In this document: in pieces, positions 25,266-33,843 of the stretch
How positions within the stretch are numbered: position 1 is the stretch's first letter
Layout: each line of letters starts with the position of its first letter
DNA from: PALSA-911 sp963743035
GTDB lineage: Bacteria; Pseudomonadota; Alphaproteobacteria; Acetobacterales; Acetobacteraceae
Length of the DNA stretch: 64,000 nt
Assembly (NCBI GenBank): GCA_963743035.1
Contig: CAVUOB010000003.1
Span: 403,313 to 467,312, forward strand
Reading direction: 5' to 3'
Notes under the pieces: generated by a model
What the model saw: the letters and a program-made list of their open reading frames with translations, nothing else
Databases searched by the model: none
What the model was told of the DNA's origin: nothing
Program-made: the position numbers and the translations under genes

Positions 25266-26735
25266 CTAACGGAAAGGAGGCTCGTCGAAGCTACGCAGCT
25301 TGCGCGAGTGCAGCGCGCCAAGGTCGCCTCGCAACAGGTCGAGCGCCGCGATGCCGATGCGCAGATGCTCGCCTACCGCGCGCCGGTAGAAGGCGTTCGC
25401 CGCCCCCGGCAGCTTTATCTGGCCATGCAGCGGCTTGTCGGAGACGCAGAGCAGCGTGCCGTACGGGACTCGCAGCCGGTACCCCTGCGTGGCAACCGTG
25501 CCGCTCTCCATGTCGACGGCAATGGCACGCGACAGGTTGATGCGCCGCCTTTCCTGCGACCAGCGCAGCTCCCAGTTGCGGTCGTCGTAGGACACCACGG
25601 TGCCGGTGCGCAGCCGCTGCTTCAGCGCGTCGCCGCGGTCCCCAGTCACTCGCGCCGCCGCCTCCTGTAACGCCACCTGCACCTCCGCCAGCGCGGGCAC
25701 CGGCACCTCCGGCGGCACCAGGTCGTCGAGGATCCGGTCGCGCCGAAGATAGCCATGCGCCAGTACATAATCCCCGATAACCTGGGACTGCCGCAGCCCG
25801 CCGCAATGGCCGATCATCAGCCAGCAATGCGGCCGTAGCACCGCCAGGTGGTCAGTGATGTTCTTGGCGTTCGAGGGGCCGACACCGATGTTGGTGATAG
25901 TCACGCCGCCCTGCCCATCGGCGCGGGTGAGGTGGTAGGCCGGCATCTGGAAGTTGTGCCACGGCGCGGAGGCGATCCGCCCCTCGGCCTCGGCCGGGTT
26001 ATCGCCGCGGACAGCGACAGCACCCCCGGGGGCGATCAGGCGATCATACGGGCCGGCGGGATCCGCCAACTCGTCCAGGCCCCAGCGGACGAACTGGTCG
26101 ACATAGCGCTGATAGTTGGTCAGCAGGATCCACGGCTGGATACTGCGCCAGTCCGTGCCCGTGTAATGCTGGAGACGGCGCAGCGAGTAGTCGACGCGCA
26201 CCGCGTCGAACAGCGCCAGCGGCCGGGCGTGCCCTTCCTCGGAAGACCACATTCCGTCCGCCACCTCGTCGCCGACCGTGGACAGCAGCGGCGTGGGGAA
26301 ATGCCGTGCCAACTCGGCCGGAGAGGCGTCGCCGCGCGTGAGTTCGTCACCGCGATCGAGCACATAGGGATAGGGCATTTCCTGATCGCTGACGCGCACC
26401 TGGACGAAGGCGCCATATTCGGCGACCAACGGCCGCAGCTGCTCGAGCAGGTAGGGGCGGAAGAAGCCGGGCTGTGTCACAGTGGTGGCATAGATCCCGG
26501 GTGCCTGGAGCTTGGCCCAGGCGCGGCGGGTTGCCGGAATCGGCCCGCCAGGCTCCCACACCACGCGCAGTTCCGGGTAGCGGAAGCGCCGGCGCTCCTC
26601 CAGGTCCGGGGGCTCCCCGCCGGCGAAGAAGCGCGCCAGAGCGTCGCGCTGCGCCTGCAACGCCTGGGTATGCATCGCCTCCAGCTGGTCAGCGGCCTGT
26701 TCCGGCGAGAGGGTGGTCTGGCGTCCGTCGGACAT
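25266..26735 (-). CDS. amn: AMP nucleosidase
   Basis: A 489-residue protein that hydrolyses AMP to adenine and ribose 5-phosphate, matching the usual length of about 485. It has the Amn N-terminal domain (FRYPELRVVWEPGGPIP, YLLEQLRPLVAEYGAFVQVRVSDQEMPYPYVLD) and the C-terminal phosphorylase-superfamily core (TNIGVGPSNAKNITDHLAVLRPHCWLMIGHCGGL; AVDMESGTVATQGYRLRVPYGTLLCVSDKPLHG with the catalytic region). The ATG at 26735 is preferred, with GGAGG upstream; a TTG at 26810 with tight AAGGGGAA is possible but would add 25 low-quality residues. Confidence 0.93.
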   Translation of the reverse strand: MSDGRQTTLSPEQAADQLEAMHTQALQAQRDALARFFAGGEPPDLEERRRFRYPELRVVWEPGGPIPATRRAWAKLQAPGIYATTVTQPGFFRPYLLEQLRPLVAEYGAFVQVRVSDQEMPYPYVLDRGDELTRGDASPAELARHFPTPLLSTVGDEVADGMWSSEEGHARPLALFDAVRVDYSLRRLQHYTGTDWRSIQPWILLTNYQRYVDQFVRWGLDELADPAGPYDRLIAPGGAVAVRGDNPAEAEGRIASAPWHNFQMPAYHLTRADGQGGVTITNIGVGPSNAKNITDHLAVLRPHCWLMIGHCGGLRQSQVIGDYVLAHGYLRRDRILDDLVPPEVPVPALAEVQVALQEAAARVTGDRGDALKQRLRTGTVVSYDDRNWELRWSQERRRINLSRAIAVDMESGTVATQGYRLRVPYGTLLCVSDKPLHGQIKLPGAANAFYRRAVGEHLRIGIAALDLLRGDLGALHSRKLRSFDEPPFR

Positions 26736-27067
26736 GGGCTCGGCAACCTCCGGGGGGCGGCGGCCGACGGCCGCTTGCATTGTGCTGCGGGGCATAATTG
26801 AACTGTCCAATTCCCCTTACCAATATAGTCTCGGCGACGGCATGCATTACCAAGATCTCGGCACAGACGGCTCCCACTGAACGAGGAGCTCAAACTTCAA
26901 CCGGCGGACCGGCCCGGTTTTCCAGCGCCGGGACAATCTGGCGAAGGGCGCCCAAAGCGAGATTGCCGGCGAGCGACGTTCGACAACCGTGTTCCCTTTC
27001 CCTCTCGCCGTCAGGAATGCACCCAGTCGTGCGGACAATGACCGATCGTCATGGGGACCCATCCGTA
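26736..27067. other. Divergent promoter region of amn and the NDUFA9-like gene
   Basis: 332 bp between divergent start codons. No gene is evident. An in-frame extension of the rightward gene covers it but shows no family resemblance. Confidence 0.35.
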
Positions 27068-27979
27068 ATGCCACTGGTGACCGTGTTCGGTGGAACAGGT
27101 TTCCTGGGCCGTCGGGTCGTCGGCCGCCTGACGCAAGAGGGGGCGACGGTCCGGGTCGCGGTGCGTCACCCGGAGAGGGTCGAGGCTTGCGCGATCCCAG
27201 CGGTTTCCGGTTGCATGGTCCCGATATCGGCAGACGTTCGCGACGAAGCCTCCGTCGCGTCAGCGATCGCCGGCGCTGAGGCGGTCGTCAATGTCGTGTC
27301 CGCGTATGTCGAGAAGTCCGGGGTTACCTACACGGCCGTTCACGTGCACGGCGCCGGCAATGTGGCCAGCGAATGCAGACGCCAGGGCGTCAGCCGGCTT
27401 GTGCATATTTCCGGCGTTGGCGCCGATCCCGGATCGCGCGCCCCGTACATCCGCGCGCGTGGCCAGGGAGAGCAGGCTGTGTGGCATGGCTTTCCCGCCG
27501 CGACGATCATCCGTCCGAGTGTCATGTTCGCGGCCGACGATGCGTTCCTGCAGAGCCTTGTCGCGATCATTCGATCAACACCGGTGATTCCCCTGATCGC
27601 GAGCGGACGCACACGTCTGCAACCAATCCATGTGAGCGATGTTGCTGAGGCAATTTACCGATCCACGCTCATCCCGGCCACAAGCGGCAAGGTATTCGAG
27701 CTTGGAGGGCCGAAGAGCTATACCTTGCGGGAGCTAATCGGGATGATAGCCGCCAGGATGGGGCGTCACCCCGTTTTCGTTCCGGTTCCGCTTTTGCTGG
27801 CTCGTCCGATAGCCCGGCTGCTTGAGTTGCTTCCGAATGCGCCGCTCACGGTGGCTCAGGTCGATCTTCTCGAGCATGATAACATACCTGCGACGGATAT
27901 GGACGGCAGCGGCGAACTCGGCACCGAAGTCAGGCGGCGGAACATCGAGGAAACGATCGCCGAACTGACGGCAGCCTGA
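27068..27979 (+). CDS. Complex I NDUFA9-like NAD(P)-binding protein
   Basis: A 303-residue atypical short-chain dehydrogenase. The Rossmann start is MPLVTVFGGTGFLGRRVV. RVAVRHPERVE, the SRLVHISGVGADPGSRAPYIRARGQGE stretch, ATIIRPSVMFAADDAFL and PVIPLIASGRTRLQPIHVSDVAEAIY match the NDUFA9 subunit family, which in alphaproteobacteria often lies apart from the nuo genes. It lacks the SDR YxxxK pair, so it is probably structural or binds NADPH without catalysis. The start is the ATG at 27068. Confidence 0.88.
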   Translation: MPLVTVFGGTGFLGRRVVGRLTQEGATVRVAVRHPERVEACAIPAVSGCMVPISADVRDEASVASAIAGAEAVVNVVSAYVEKSGVTYTAVHVHGAGNVASECRRQGVSRLVHISGVGADPGSRAPYIRARGQGEQAVWHGFPAATIIRPSVMFAADDAFLQSLVAIIRSTPVIPLIASGRTRLQPIHVSDVAEAIYRSTLIPATSGKVFELGGPKSYTLRELIGMIAARMGRHPVFVPVPLLLARPIARLLELLPNAPLTVAQVDLLEHDNIPATDMDGSGELGTEVRRRNIEETIAELTAA

Positions 27980-28420
27980 GTGGAACCGATCAAACCTTCC
28001 GTCTGGCGCAGAGCGAGCCGGAATACGGTCCCCAGCGGCAGTGCCGCCAGAATTGCCAGCGGCGAATACCACAGTTGGCCGCCCGGCCCGTTCGGGGCTC
28101 AGCGCGCCAACCCACGATTGCCTCCGCGCCCGCCGATCGACGCAGACTGCGCCTCCTTCGCCGCACCTGGACCGTGCCGGGTATCCTGAAAGCCGCGTGA
28201 TCAACCTCGTGATTTATCCAAAGGCGAGGCTATACTTGATGCCGCGAGCCCTGACAGAACCTGCCGCCACGACACTGGAGGGCAATGCGCGCCCACCTAT
28301 GGCCGCCGCCGGTTGGTGCGGGCGTGACGCCGATGCCCGACAGTCGCGTGTTCGACCTGCCGCCGTCTGCCCCCACACAGGGGCCAACAACCCAGCGCCA
28401 ACCGAGGAGGGTCCAAGCAC
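27980..28420. other. Intergenic region with an IS6 end remnant
   Basis: 441 bp with no gene. It holds an isolated IS terminal sequence at 28226-28262 and the GAGGAGGG ribosome site of the monooxygenase. Confidence 0.4.
28226..28262 (-). repeat. Orphan terminal inverted repeat of an IS6-type element
   Basis: Read on the minus strand from 28262 it begins GGTTCTGTCAGGGCTCG and continues, after a few differences, to AAGTATAGCC. The left end of the intact element at 32259 has the same two blocks in the same order. No transposase fragment adjoins it, so it is a solitary scar. Confidence 0.65.
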
Positions 28421-30418
28421 ATGAGCACAATATTCAATTCCGCCGTCCGCGATGAACGAGCCCTGCGCGCGGCCCTGGCCGATGCCGACATCGGCCCGAC
28501 ACTGATGGTTCTGGTACAGCTGACCGGCGATCTTGAGATTCTCGACAAGGTCGCACCGCACATTCACGGCGCCTGGAGCTTTCTCGAAGCTGTGCCGGAA
28601 AACCTCAAGCAGAAGGTGCGGGACCGTCTCGTGGCGGTCCTCAAGGACTACGCCGCAACCGGTCGGGAGCCGCCCCGGCATTTCGCTTCCGACATATTGC
28701 AGAAGATGATGAGCGCCAGCGTGGGCCAGATGGTGCCAGAGGAATACATCCCACTCCTGGTGGAAGAAACCCGCCTCGGAGAAGAGGACACGCGATCCGT
28801 GCGCTGGCAACGCGATCCTGCCGGGCTTCCCGTCCAGACCATCAAGGTGGTCGTCATCGGCGCAGGGTTCGCCGGCCTTTGTGCCGCAATCCGGCTGAAG
28901 GAACTTGGCATTCCTTTCGAGGTCCTGGAGAAGAACGATAGCCTCGGCGGGACCTGGCTGGAGAACGACTATCCTGGCTGTGCTGTCGACACGCCAAACC
29001 ACTTCTATTCGTACTCCTTCAACTCGAACAACAAGTGGTCACGCCACTTCTCGCAGCGCGATGAGATCCTGGCCTATATTAACGCGACAGCCGACAAGTA
29101 TAACGTCCGCGAGCACGTCCGGTTCGGCGTGGAGGTGACAGCCGCCGAGTTCGACGAGGCCGATTCATGCTGGCGCATCACCGTTCGCGAACGCGACGGC
29201 AGCTTCAGGACACTCGACTGCAACGCAGTCATCACCGCGGTCGGGCAGCTCAACCGTCCTTCCGTGCCACCTATCGCCGGATTGCCCCTGTTCCGTGGGC
29301 CAGTCTTCCACACGGCCCGCTGGGACCGTACAGTCGACCTCAAGGGAAAGCGCGTTGCCATGATCGGCACCGGCGCGAGCGCCGTTCAGGCTGGCCCAAC
29401 GATCGCTCCGGACGTCGAGCGTCTGATCGTGTTCCAGCGCACCCCGCACTGGCTGATGCACAACCCGAATTATCACAAGCCGGTCAGTCCGGGAAACATG
29501 TGGGCGCTCGAAAACTTGCCATACTTTGCGAATTGGTTGCGGTTCCAACTGTTCTGGGCCGGATCCGACGGCTTCCACGCCTCGCTGCAAATGGACCCGG
29601 ACTGGCCGATGCCAGACAGCTCGCTGAACGAGGCCAACCATAAGATGCGCGAGCTGATTATTGACTATGTCCGAAAGGAGCTTGACGACGACAAAGAGCT
29701 GCTCGCCAAGGTAATCCCCGGCTACCCGCCCTATGGCAAGCGCATGCTACGGGACAACTACTGGTACAGGATGCTCAAACGGCCCAATGTCGAGCTGGTG
29801 ACGGGCTCGATATCGCATGTCACAGAAGACTCGATTGTCATGGAGGACGGCACCGTTCATCCGGTCGATGTAATTATCATGGCGACGGGCTTTCAGGCTT
29901 CCAGGATGCTATGGCCGATGGACATCAAGGGGCGCGATGGCCGCACAATCCGGGGCATCTGGGGTGACGATGACCCGCGCGCTTACCTCGGCATAACCGT
30001 GCCTGGCTTCCCAAATCTGTTCCTGACCTATGGTCCGAACACCAATCTCGCGCATGGGGGCAGCATCATCTTCCACACGGAATGCCAGGTTCGTTACATC
30101 ACCCAGGCGTTGCGGGAGATGATCGAGAACGGCTATTCGACACTCGAAGTCCGAACCGATGTTCACGACGGCTACAACAAGCTGGTGGACGAGAAGTGTC
30201 GGAACATGGTCTGGGCGCATCCCGGCGTGACCAGCTGGTACAAGAACCGGCACAACCGCGTGACGGTGACGTCGCCTTGGCGGCTGTTGGACTATTGGAA
30301 GCTGACACAGCATTTTGTCCCGGAGGAGTATCGCGCCGGCAGGCCCGGTCACGCTCCGATAATTCCCGGACAGGAAGCACGCGTCGTGTCCTCGATCGAT
30401 GGACTAACGGTAGGTTAA
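28421..30418 (+). CDS. Baeyer-Villiger monooxygenase (HAPMO-like)
   Basis: A 665-residue flavoprotein. An N-terminal extension of about 140 residues precedes the FAD Rossmann motif VVVIGAGFAGLCAAIRL. The BVMO fingerprint FRGPVFHTARWD occurs near residue 290, and the NADP Rossmann motif is MIGTGASAVQAGP. The GTWLENDYPGCAVDTPNHFYSYSF segment is also typical. The N-terminal extension and length match 4-hydroxyacetophenone monooxygenase rather than cyclohexanone monooxygenase. It would insert oxygen next to a ketone using NADPH and oxygen. The ATG at 28421 has GAGGAGGG upstream. The gene ends at the edge of IS6 debris. Confidence 0.93.
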   Translation: MSTIFNSAVRDERALRAALADADIGPTLMVLVQLTGDLEILDKVAPHIHGAWSFLEAVPENLKQKVRDRLVAVLKDYAATGREPPRHFASDILQKMMSASVGQMVPEEYIPLLVEETRLGEEDTRSVRWQRDPAGLPVQTIKVVVIGAGFAGLCAAIRLKELGIPFEVLEKNDSLGGTWLENDYPGCAVDTPNHFYSYSFNSNNKWSRHFSQRDEILAYINATADKYNVREHVRFGVEVTAAEFDEADSCWRITVRERDGSFRTLDCNAVITAVGQLNRPSVPPIAGLPLFRGPVFHTARWDRTVDLKGKRVAMIGTGASAVQAGPTIAPDVERLIVFQRTPHWLMHNPNYHKPVSPGNMWALENLPYFANWLRFQLFWAGSDGFHASLQMDPDWPMPDSSLNEANHKMRELIIDYVRKELDDDKELLAKVIPGYPPYGKRMLRDNYWYRMLKRPNVELVTGSISHVTEDSIVMEDGTVHPVDVIIMATGFQASRMLWPMDIKGRDGRTIRGIWGDDDPRAYLGITVPGFPNLFLTYGPNTNLAHGGSIIFHTECQVRYITQALREMIENGYSTLEVRTDVHDGYNKLVDEKCRNMVWAHPGVTSWYKNRHNRVTVTSPWRLLDYWKLTQHFVPEEYRAGRPGHAPIIPGQEARVVSSIDGLTVG

Positions 30419-30446
30419 CGGGAAGCGTGCCCATGTCGGGAGGGAC

Positions 30447-30660
30447 TGCCTTCACGTCTCGACGGCTCCGGGCAAGGAGGTCGAGCACGACGCCATTCTG
30501 ATCGACCGCACGCCAGAGATAGCGCAGCTCACCTTGGGTCCGAAGGAAGACCTCGTCCAATTACCACTTGTTACCAGGCAGTGGTCGGCGGCGTCGCAAA
30601 CGGCAAGCGAAACTGGCGCCGAACTTACGGCCCAAGTGCCGGATGCTCTCACGCCCCGCT
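30447..30660 (-). pseudogene. IS6-family transposase remnant (copy 2)
   Basis: Reads SIRHLGRKFGASFACRLRRRRPLPGNKW, a TAA stop, then LDEVFLRTQGELRYLWRAVDQNGVVLDLLARSRRD. This is the IS6 core where intact members have GDKWHLDEVF, so a His codon became a stop. Both ends are missing. It shares a block of about 30 bp with copy 1 at 24.1 kb. Confidence 0.8.
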
Positions 30661-30853
30661 CCGCAGGGAGCACGACGCGGGTGGTCCGGAGCCGGGCCGC
30701 CTCGATCAGATCCGGCCAGCGACATGGTTTTCCCGGCGACCGCGCCAAGTGCGCGCCGCCTCGTCGAACCATCGCCCATCCGGCAGGCAGCGGAGCTGGG
30801 CCAGGTGCGGCCGGCCGCAGTGCTGGCAGCGCCCGCCGGGGCGCTAAAACTGG
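30661..30853 (-). pseudogene. Fragment of a small HNH-like zinc-binding protein
   Basis: A frame reads GGRCQHCGRPHLAQLRCLPDGRWFDEAARTW and ends near DLIEAARLRTTRVVL. This resembles the N-terminal half of small HNH-nuclease-like proteins of alphaproteobacteria whose next segment would be the HLDHDPxNN part. That active-site half is absent; IS6 sequence begins at the break. Confidence 0.5.
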
Positions 30854-30961
30854 ACCGCCCGCGCTGGTGCCGCGGATATGGCAATTGGAGCTTCGGGCGG
30901 GCGGATGGGCGCATCTCGGATAGTTGATGAACATTGCACAAAATCGCACTTAGAGTGCTTT

Positions 30962-31434
30962 TCAAAACCGCTCCTGAAGAGCCCTGAAGCAAACGATGGA
31001 GCATGCGAGAGCGGTGAAGGCATAGTGGATGTCGATGCGGCGCTCATATCTGACGGAGAGCCGCCTGAACCTGTTGATCGATGCGAAGGTTCGCTCGATC
31101 ACCCACCTGTGTCTGCCAAGGCGTTGGCTGCCGTCGACGCCGCGCGGGCGATGCGTGGCTTGATGCCGCGCTGCCGGCATGCGGCCCGGCAGCGGCGGTG
31201 GTCATAGGCCTTGTCAGCATGGAGCTTGTCTGGCCGGCGTCGCGGACGGCCTCGTTTGCCAGCCACCGCGGGGACGGTATCGAGCAACAGCTCGAATGGG
31301 ACGCTGTCGTTGACGTTGGCGCCGGTCAGGATGAAGCCGAGCGGAATGCCGCGCCGGTCGGTGATCAGGTGGCGCTTGGTGCCGGGTCGGCCGCGGTCGG
31401 TCGGGTTCGGACCTGTCGTTTCGCCCCCCTTTTT
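30962..31434 (-). pseudogene. IS5/IS427 transposase OrfB, likely frameshifted
   Basis: After the slip site the frame reads GPNPTDRGRPGTKRHLITD, LLLDTVPAVAGKRGRPRRRP and HADKAYDHRRCRAACRQRGIKPRIA (second D of DDE). The conserved C-terminus GRHRWVIERTFASINRFRRL (the E) lies in a different frame, open from 31180. A second indel near 31140-31160 must therefore have occurred, and this copy is probably inactive. Confidence 0.7.
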
Positions 31435-31763
31435 GCCGCGACCGACGCGCTGTCGATGCAGGCCCGGCTCCAGTCGATGCGATCCGCCTCATGCAGGCGA
31501 TTGAGTAGCTCCCGATGCAACCGGTCCCACAGACCCGCCTGCTGCCAGTCGCGCAGCCGCCGCCAACAGGTCACGCCGGAGCCGCACCCCAACTCCAGCG
31601 GCAGCATCTCCCACCCGATCCCCGTGCGCAGCACGAACAAGATCCCGGTCAGAGCCGCACGAGCCGGCACCCGGGGACGGCCGCCTTGCGGCTTCGGCCG
31701 ATCAGGCGGCAGCAACGGGGATAGCAAGGACCACAGTTCGTCAGGCAGAAGGGGACAGCGCAT
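31365..31763 (-). CDS. IS5/IS427 transposase OrfA
   Basis: A 132-residue first frame of the transposase: LPDELWSLLSPLLPPDRPKPQGGRPRVP, then LTGILFVLRTGIGWEMLPLELGCGSGVTCWRRLRDW, and IDSASVAAKRG with the first D of the DDE triad. A slippery tract, A5G6 on the minus strand (31424-31434), follows the AAKRG codons. Programmed slippage there would fuse OrfA to OrfB, as in other IS427-group elements. Confidence 0.8.
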   Translation of the reverse strand: MRCPLLPDELWSLLSPLLPPDRPKPQGGRPRVPARAALTGILFVLRTGIGWEMLPLELGCGSGVTCWRRLRDWQQAGLWDRLHRELLNRLHEADRIDWSRACIDSASVAAKRGAKRQVRTRPTAADPAPSAT

Positions 31764-31873
31764 CCCTCCTCATAAATCATTCCAATTCAACGTACAAGGG
31801 TTTTGAAAAGCGCTCTTAGCCTGTTGCGATTGCGGTCTGGCTCAAGCGCGCCTTGCGAAGGATAGGAGGGTCT

Positions 31874-31954
31874 ATGCGCATTGTACTGTTCAACGTTTCG
31901 ATGCTCGTGGTTTATGTTTTTGTGATGGTCTACGAGGTAATTTTGTCTCCGTAA
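31874..31954 (+). CDS. Possible 26-residue single-helix membrane peptide
   Basis: An ATG at 31874 follows a strong TAGGAGGG at ideal spacing. It encodes MRIVLFNVSMLVVYVFVMVY plus EVILSP and a TAA. The whole chain is one hydrophobic helix with a charged start, a plausible small membrane protein. It stands alone between two IS elements. Nothing in the sequence shows a partner or function. Confidence 0.4.
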   Translation: MRIVLFNVSMLVVYVFVMVYEVILSP

Positions 31955-32014
31955 CCGAGGGTTATCAGGCGTAGGTGGATCATCCCTGGCCGTTGTATCC
32001 GTGGGCGTCGCCTA

Positions 32015-32256
32015 CCGGGGCGTCCGCACCCGGTCGAGCAGGTGAGCGTCCTTGATCCGCGCCGTATTGACCCGCCGGCTGACCGGCCAGACCTGCAACC
32101 TAATCAGCGGCCGGGTGTAGCAGGGCCGCAGGATCTCCCGCCATCTCGTCAAGCCAGATCGGCCAGTCGGCCGGCTCCAAAATCATCGGCATCCGATCGT
32201 GCAGCTCGGCCATGGTGGCGTTCGCCGCCGTGGTGATGATCGTGAACGTACGTAGG
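32015..32256 (-). pseudogene. SOS-response peptidase (YedK/HMCES) remnant
   Basis: Reads RTFTIITTAANATMAELHDRMPMILEPADWPIWLDEMAG, a TAG stop, then in another frame LQVWPVSRRVNTARIKDAHLL. These are the C-terminal parts of YedK-type proteins, which crosslink to abasic sites in single-stranded DNA. The N-terminal half, including the catalytic Cys2, is missing where the IS6 element begins. The gene is dead. Confidence 0.75.
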
Positions 32257-32258
32257 AC

Positions 32259-33223
32259 GGTTCTGTCAGGGCTCGGACGAGCAAGTATAGCCCGTGCTCT
32301 TGGACCGACGAACGACGTCCGATCAGGCGGTCTCCAGAATGCCGAGCACGGTCACCGTGCGGCGATGGAAGCGTAGGTGGCGCTGATCGGCAGGAACGTG
32401 CTGGTGGTGGTGGGAGCGGGGTGGAGGAAGTTGCGGAGTTTATCGTAGGCCCGGCAGAACCAGGCGGCGGATCGTGGGCACTTGAACCCACGCATGGATC
32501 GGTATCGGCCTTTGATGCCCTGGTGATCTTGCTCGAGCCTGTTGTTCAGGTAGGCGCTGGTCCGGTGTCGCACGCCCTTGCCCAGCTCGGTGCGGATCGC
32601 CCGGGGGTAGCTGTCGTGGCCATCCGTCGTGACCCGGTCGGGCATGACACCGGTCACTGTCTTGGCGGAGCAGAAGAACGCCTTCGCCGCCGCCATGTCG
32701 CGATGCTCGCTGAACATCACGTCCACCAGCGCGCCGGAGCGGTCGATGGCGCGATACAGATAGCACCAGTGCCCGTGTACTTTCACGTAGGTTTCGTCGA
32801 CATACCAGCTGCGGCCTACCTTGCCGCGTCGGCGTCGCCGCAGATCCTCGGCCAGGGCGGGGGTGAGCTTCGCTTCCCAGTCGCGGACGGTCTCGTGGCA
32901 AAACACGATGCCGCGCACGGCAAACATCTCCGGCAGGTCGCGCAAGGCGAGCTTGTAGCGCAACCGCCAGAGCACCACGAGCGCGATGACGTCGCTGGGG
33001 TACTGCGCCCGGTTCAGCACGCCGCCGGTGCGCTCGTTGAACTGCTTGCCACACTGGCGGCAGCGGAACCGGCGGTAGCCTTGGGCGGTGCGCTCGGGCC
33101 GCTCAGTCACCGCCTCCGACCCACATTCCAAGCACCGCATCCATTCTGCCCACCGTGAGGGCGGCCCTATAGCCAGCTCAGTTTAAATCGGCCAGGGGCG
33201 CTGGCGTGAGGTCTGACAGAACC
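32259..33223 (-). mobile_element. IS6-family insertion sequence
   Basis: 965 bp bounded by perfect 11-bp terminal inverted repeats, GGTTCTGTCAG at the left and CTGACAGAACC at the right. The flanking 8-mers do not match, so no target duplication is visible. This fits cointegrate formation or a deletion next to the element. It truncates the yedK remnant. Confidence 0.85.
32352..33140 (-). CDS. IS6-family transposase
   Basis: A 262-residue transposase. An N-terminal zinc ribbon (CLECGSEA and CRQCGKQF) precedes the IS6 core RYKLALRDLPEMFAVRG. The DDE core follows: WYVDETYVKVHGHWCYLYRAID (first D), VTTDGHDSYPRAI (second D) and NNRLEQDHQGIKGRYRSM (E). The reading frame is intact and the terminal repeats are present, so the element may be active. 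Confidence 0.92.
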   Translation of the reverse strand: MRCLECGSEAVTERPERTAQGYRRFRCRQCGKQFNERTGGVLNRAQYPSDVIALVVLWRLRYKLALRDLPEMFAVRGIVFCHETVRDWEAKLTPALAEDLRRRRRGKVGRSWYVDETYVKVHGHWCYLYRAIDRSGALVDVMFSEHRDMAAAKAFFCSAKTVTGVMPDRVTTDGHDSYPRAIRTELGKGVRHRTSAYLNNRLEQDHQGIKGRYRSMRGFKCPRSAAWFCRAYDKLRNFLHPAPTTTSTFLPISATYASIAAR

Positions 33224-33618
33224 ACCAAATGCGGACATTTCACGAGCTAGCTGCACACATTGTCCGATTGTTGACAATAGGACAGTCTGCCCAATATTTC
33301 GCTTTACGACTGTGGTGGACTATCTCGCGGGACGGTCAACCCAGTCAGAGAGATCGGTCTGAACGTGACGCCGCACAGGCTCGAAACCATAGTCGTCGAG
33401 TTAACAAATCGACGGTCGCGACCCTCATGCAGATCGCCGATGGAACCGTCGTCAGGATCGCCGTGACGGTCGGCTGGACGTGCGATCGCGTGCCGCCGAC
33501 GTTTCCGACGCGGCCTTGGGTGCCGGAAGCCGCGCGAAACAGGCCGCAGACTGTTTGCTATGCGCTTGCTAGGGTGATCCGGTGGATTGGTGGCGCGGCG
33601 CTAAGTAGTTGAAAAGAT
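33224..33618. other. Stretch between IS6 and the att site, no gene seen
   Basis: About 395 bp. Open frames are short and Arg-rich. The base composition is lower in GC than the flanks. No family resemblance was found. Confidence 0.35.
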
Positions 33619-33663
33619 TGGCGGACCCGACACAATTCGAACGTGCGACCTTCGCCTTCGGAG
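33619..33663 (-). other. Attachment site: 3' half of tRNA-Arg(CCG)
   Basis: On the minus strand the 45 nt run from the anticodon loop CTCCGAA (anticodon CCG) through GGCGA, the variable AGGTC, a T-arm with GTTCGAATTG, the acceptor strand CGGGTCC and GCCA. The 5' half (matching acceptor GGACCCG and D-arm) is absent upstream, so it is not a functional tRNA. The integrase starts 180 bp away. The fragment has the geometry of the junction left when an island inserts into a tRNA 3' end. Confidence 0.8.
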
Positions 33664-33843
33664 CAATTTAATCTGCCCTTCGACGCTTTACGATGGGTTT
33701 CGCTCCGATGCGCTATGTTCCTGTAATCACAAAACAAATTGAAATTTCGGCTCGCCTGACGTACCCTCGAACACGCTCCGACTTGCGTCCTGCTGCTTAC
33801 GTGGTGCTTACGCGAGAATGGGAGTTTGGACGGGAGAATTCCC

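Larger units (their letters stand above)
30953..31815 (-). mobile_element. IS5-family (IS427 group) insertion sequence
   Basis: 863 bp. The ends are inverted repeats beginning GAG-T/C-GCTTTTCAAAACC (left GAGTGC..., right GAGCGC... on the other strand). A TTA triplet flanks both sides (30950-30952 and 31816-31818), the 3-bp TNA-type duplication expected of the IS427 group. Two overlapping reading frames are joined by a slippery tract. Confidence 0.85.

Noticed and set aside
33619..33740. A functional tRNA gene at the att site
   Set aside because: The 5' acceptor strand and D-arm that should pair with CGGGTCC are absent from the sequence upstream, so only a 3' half is present.
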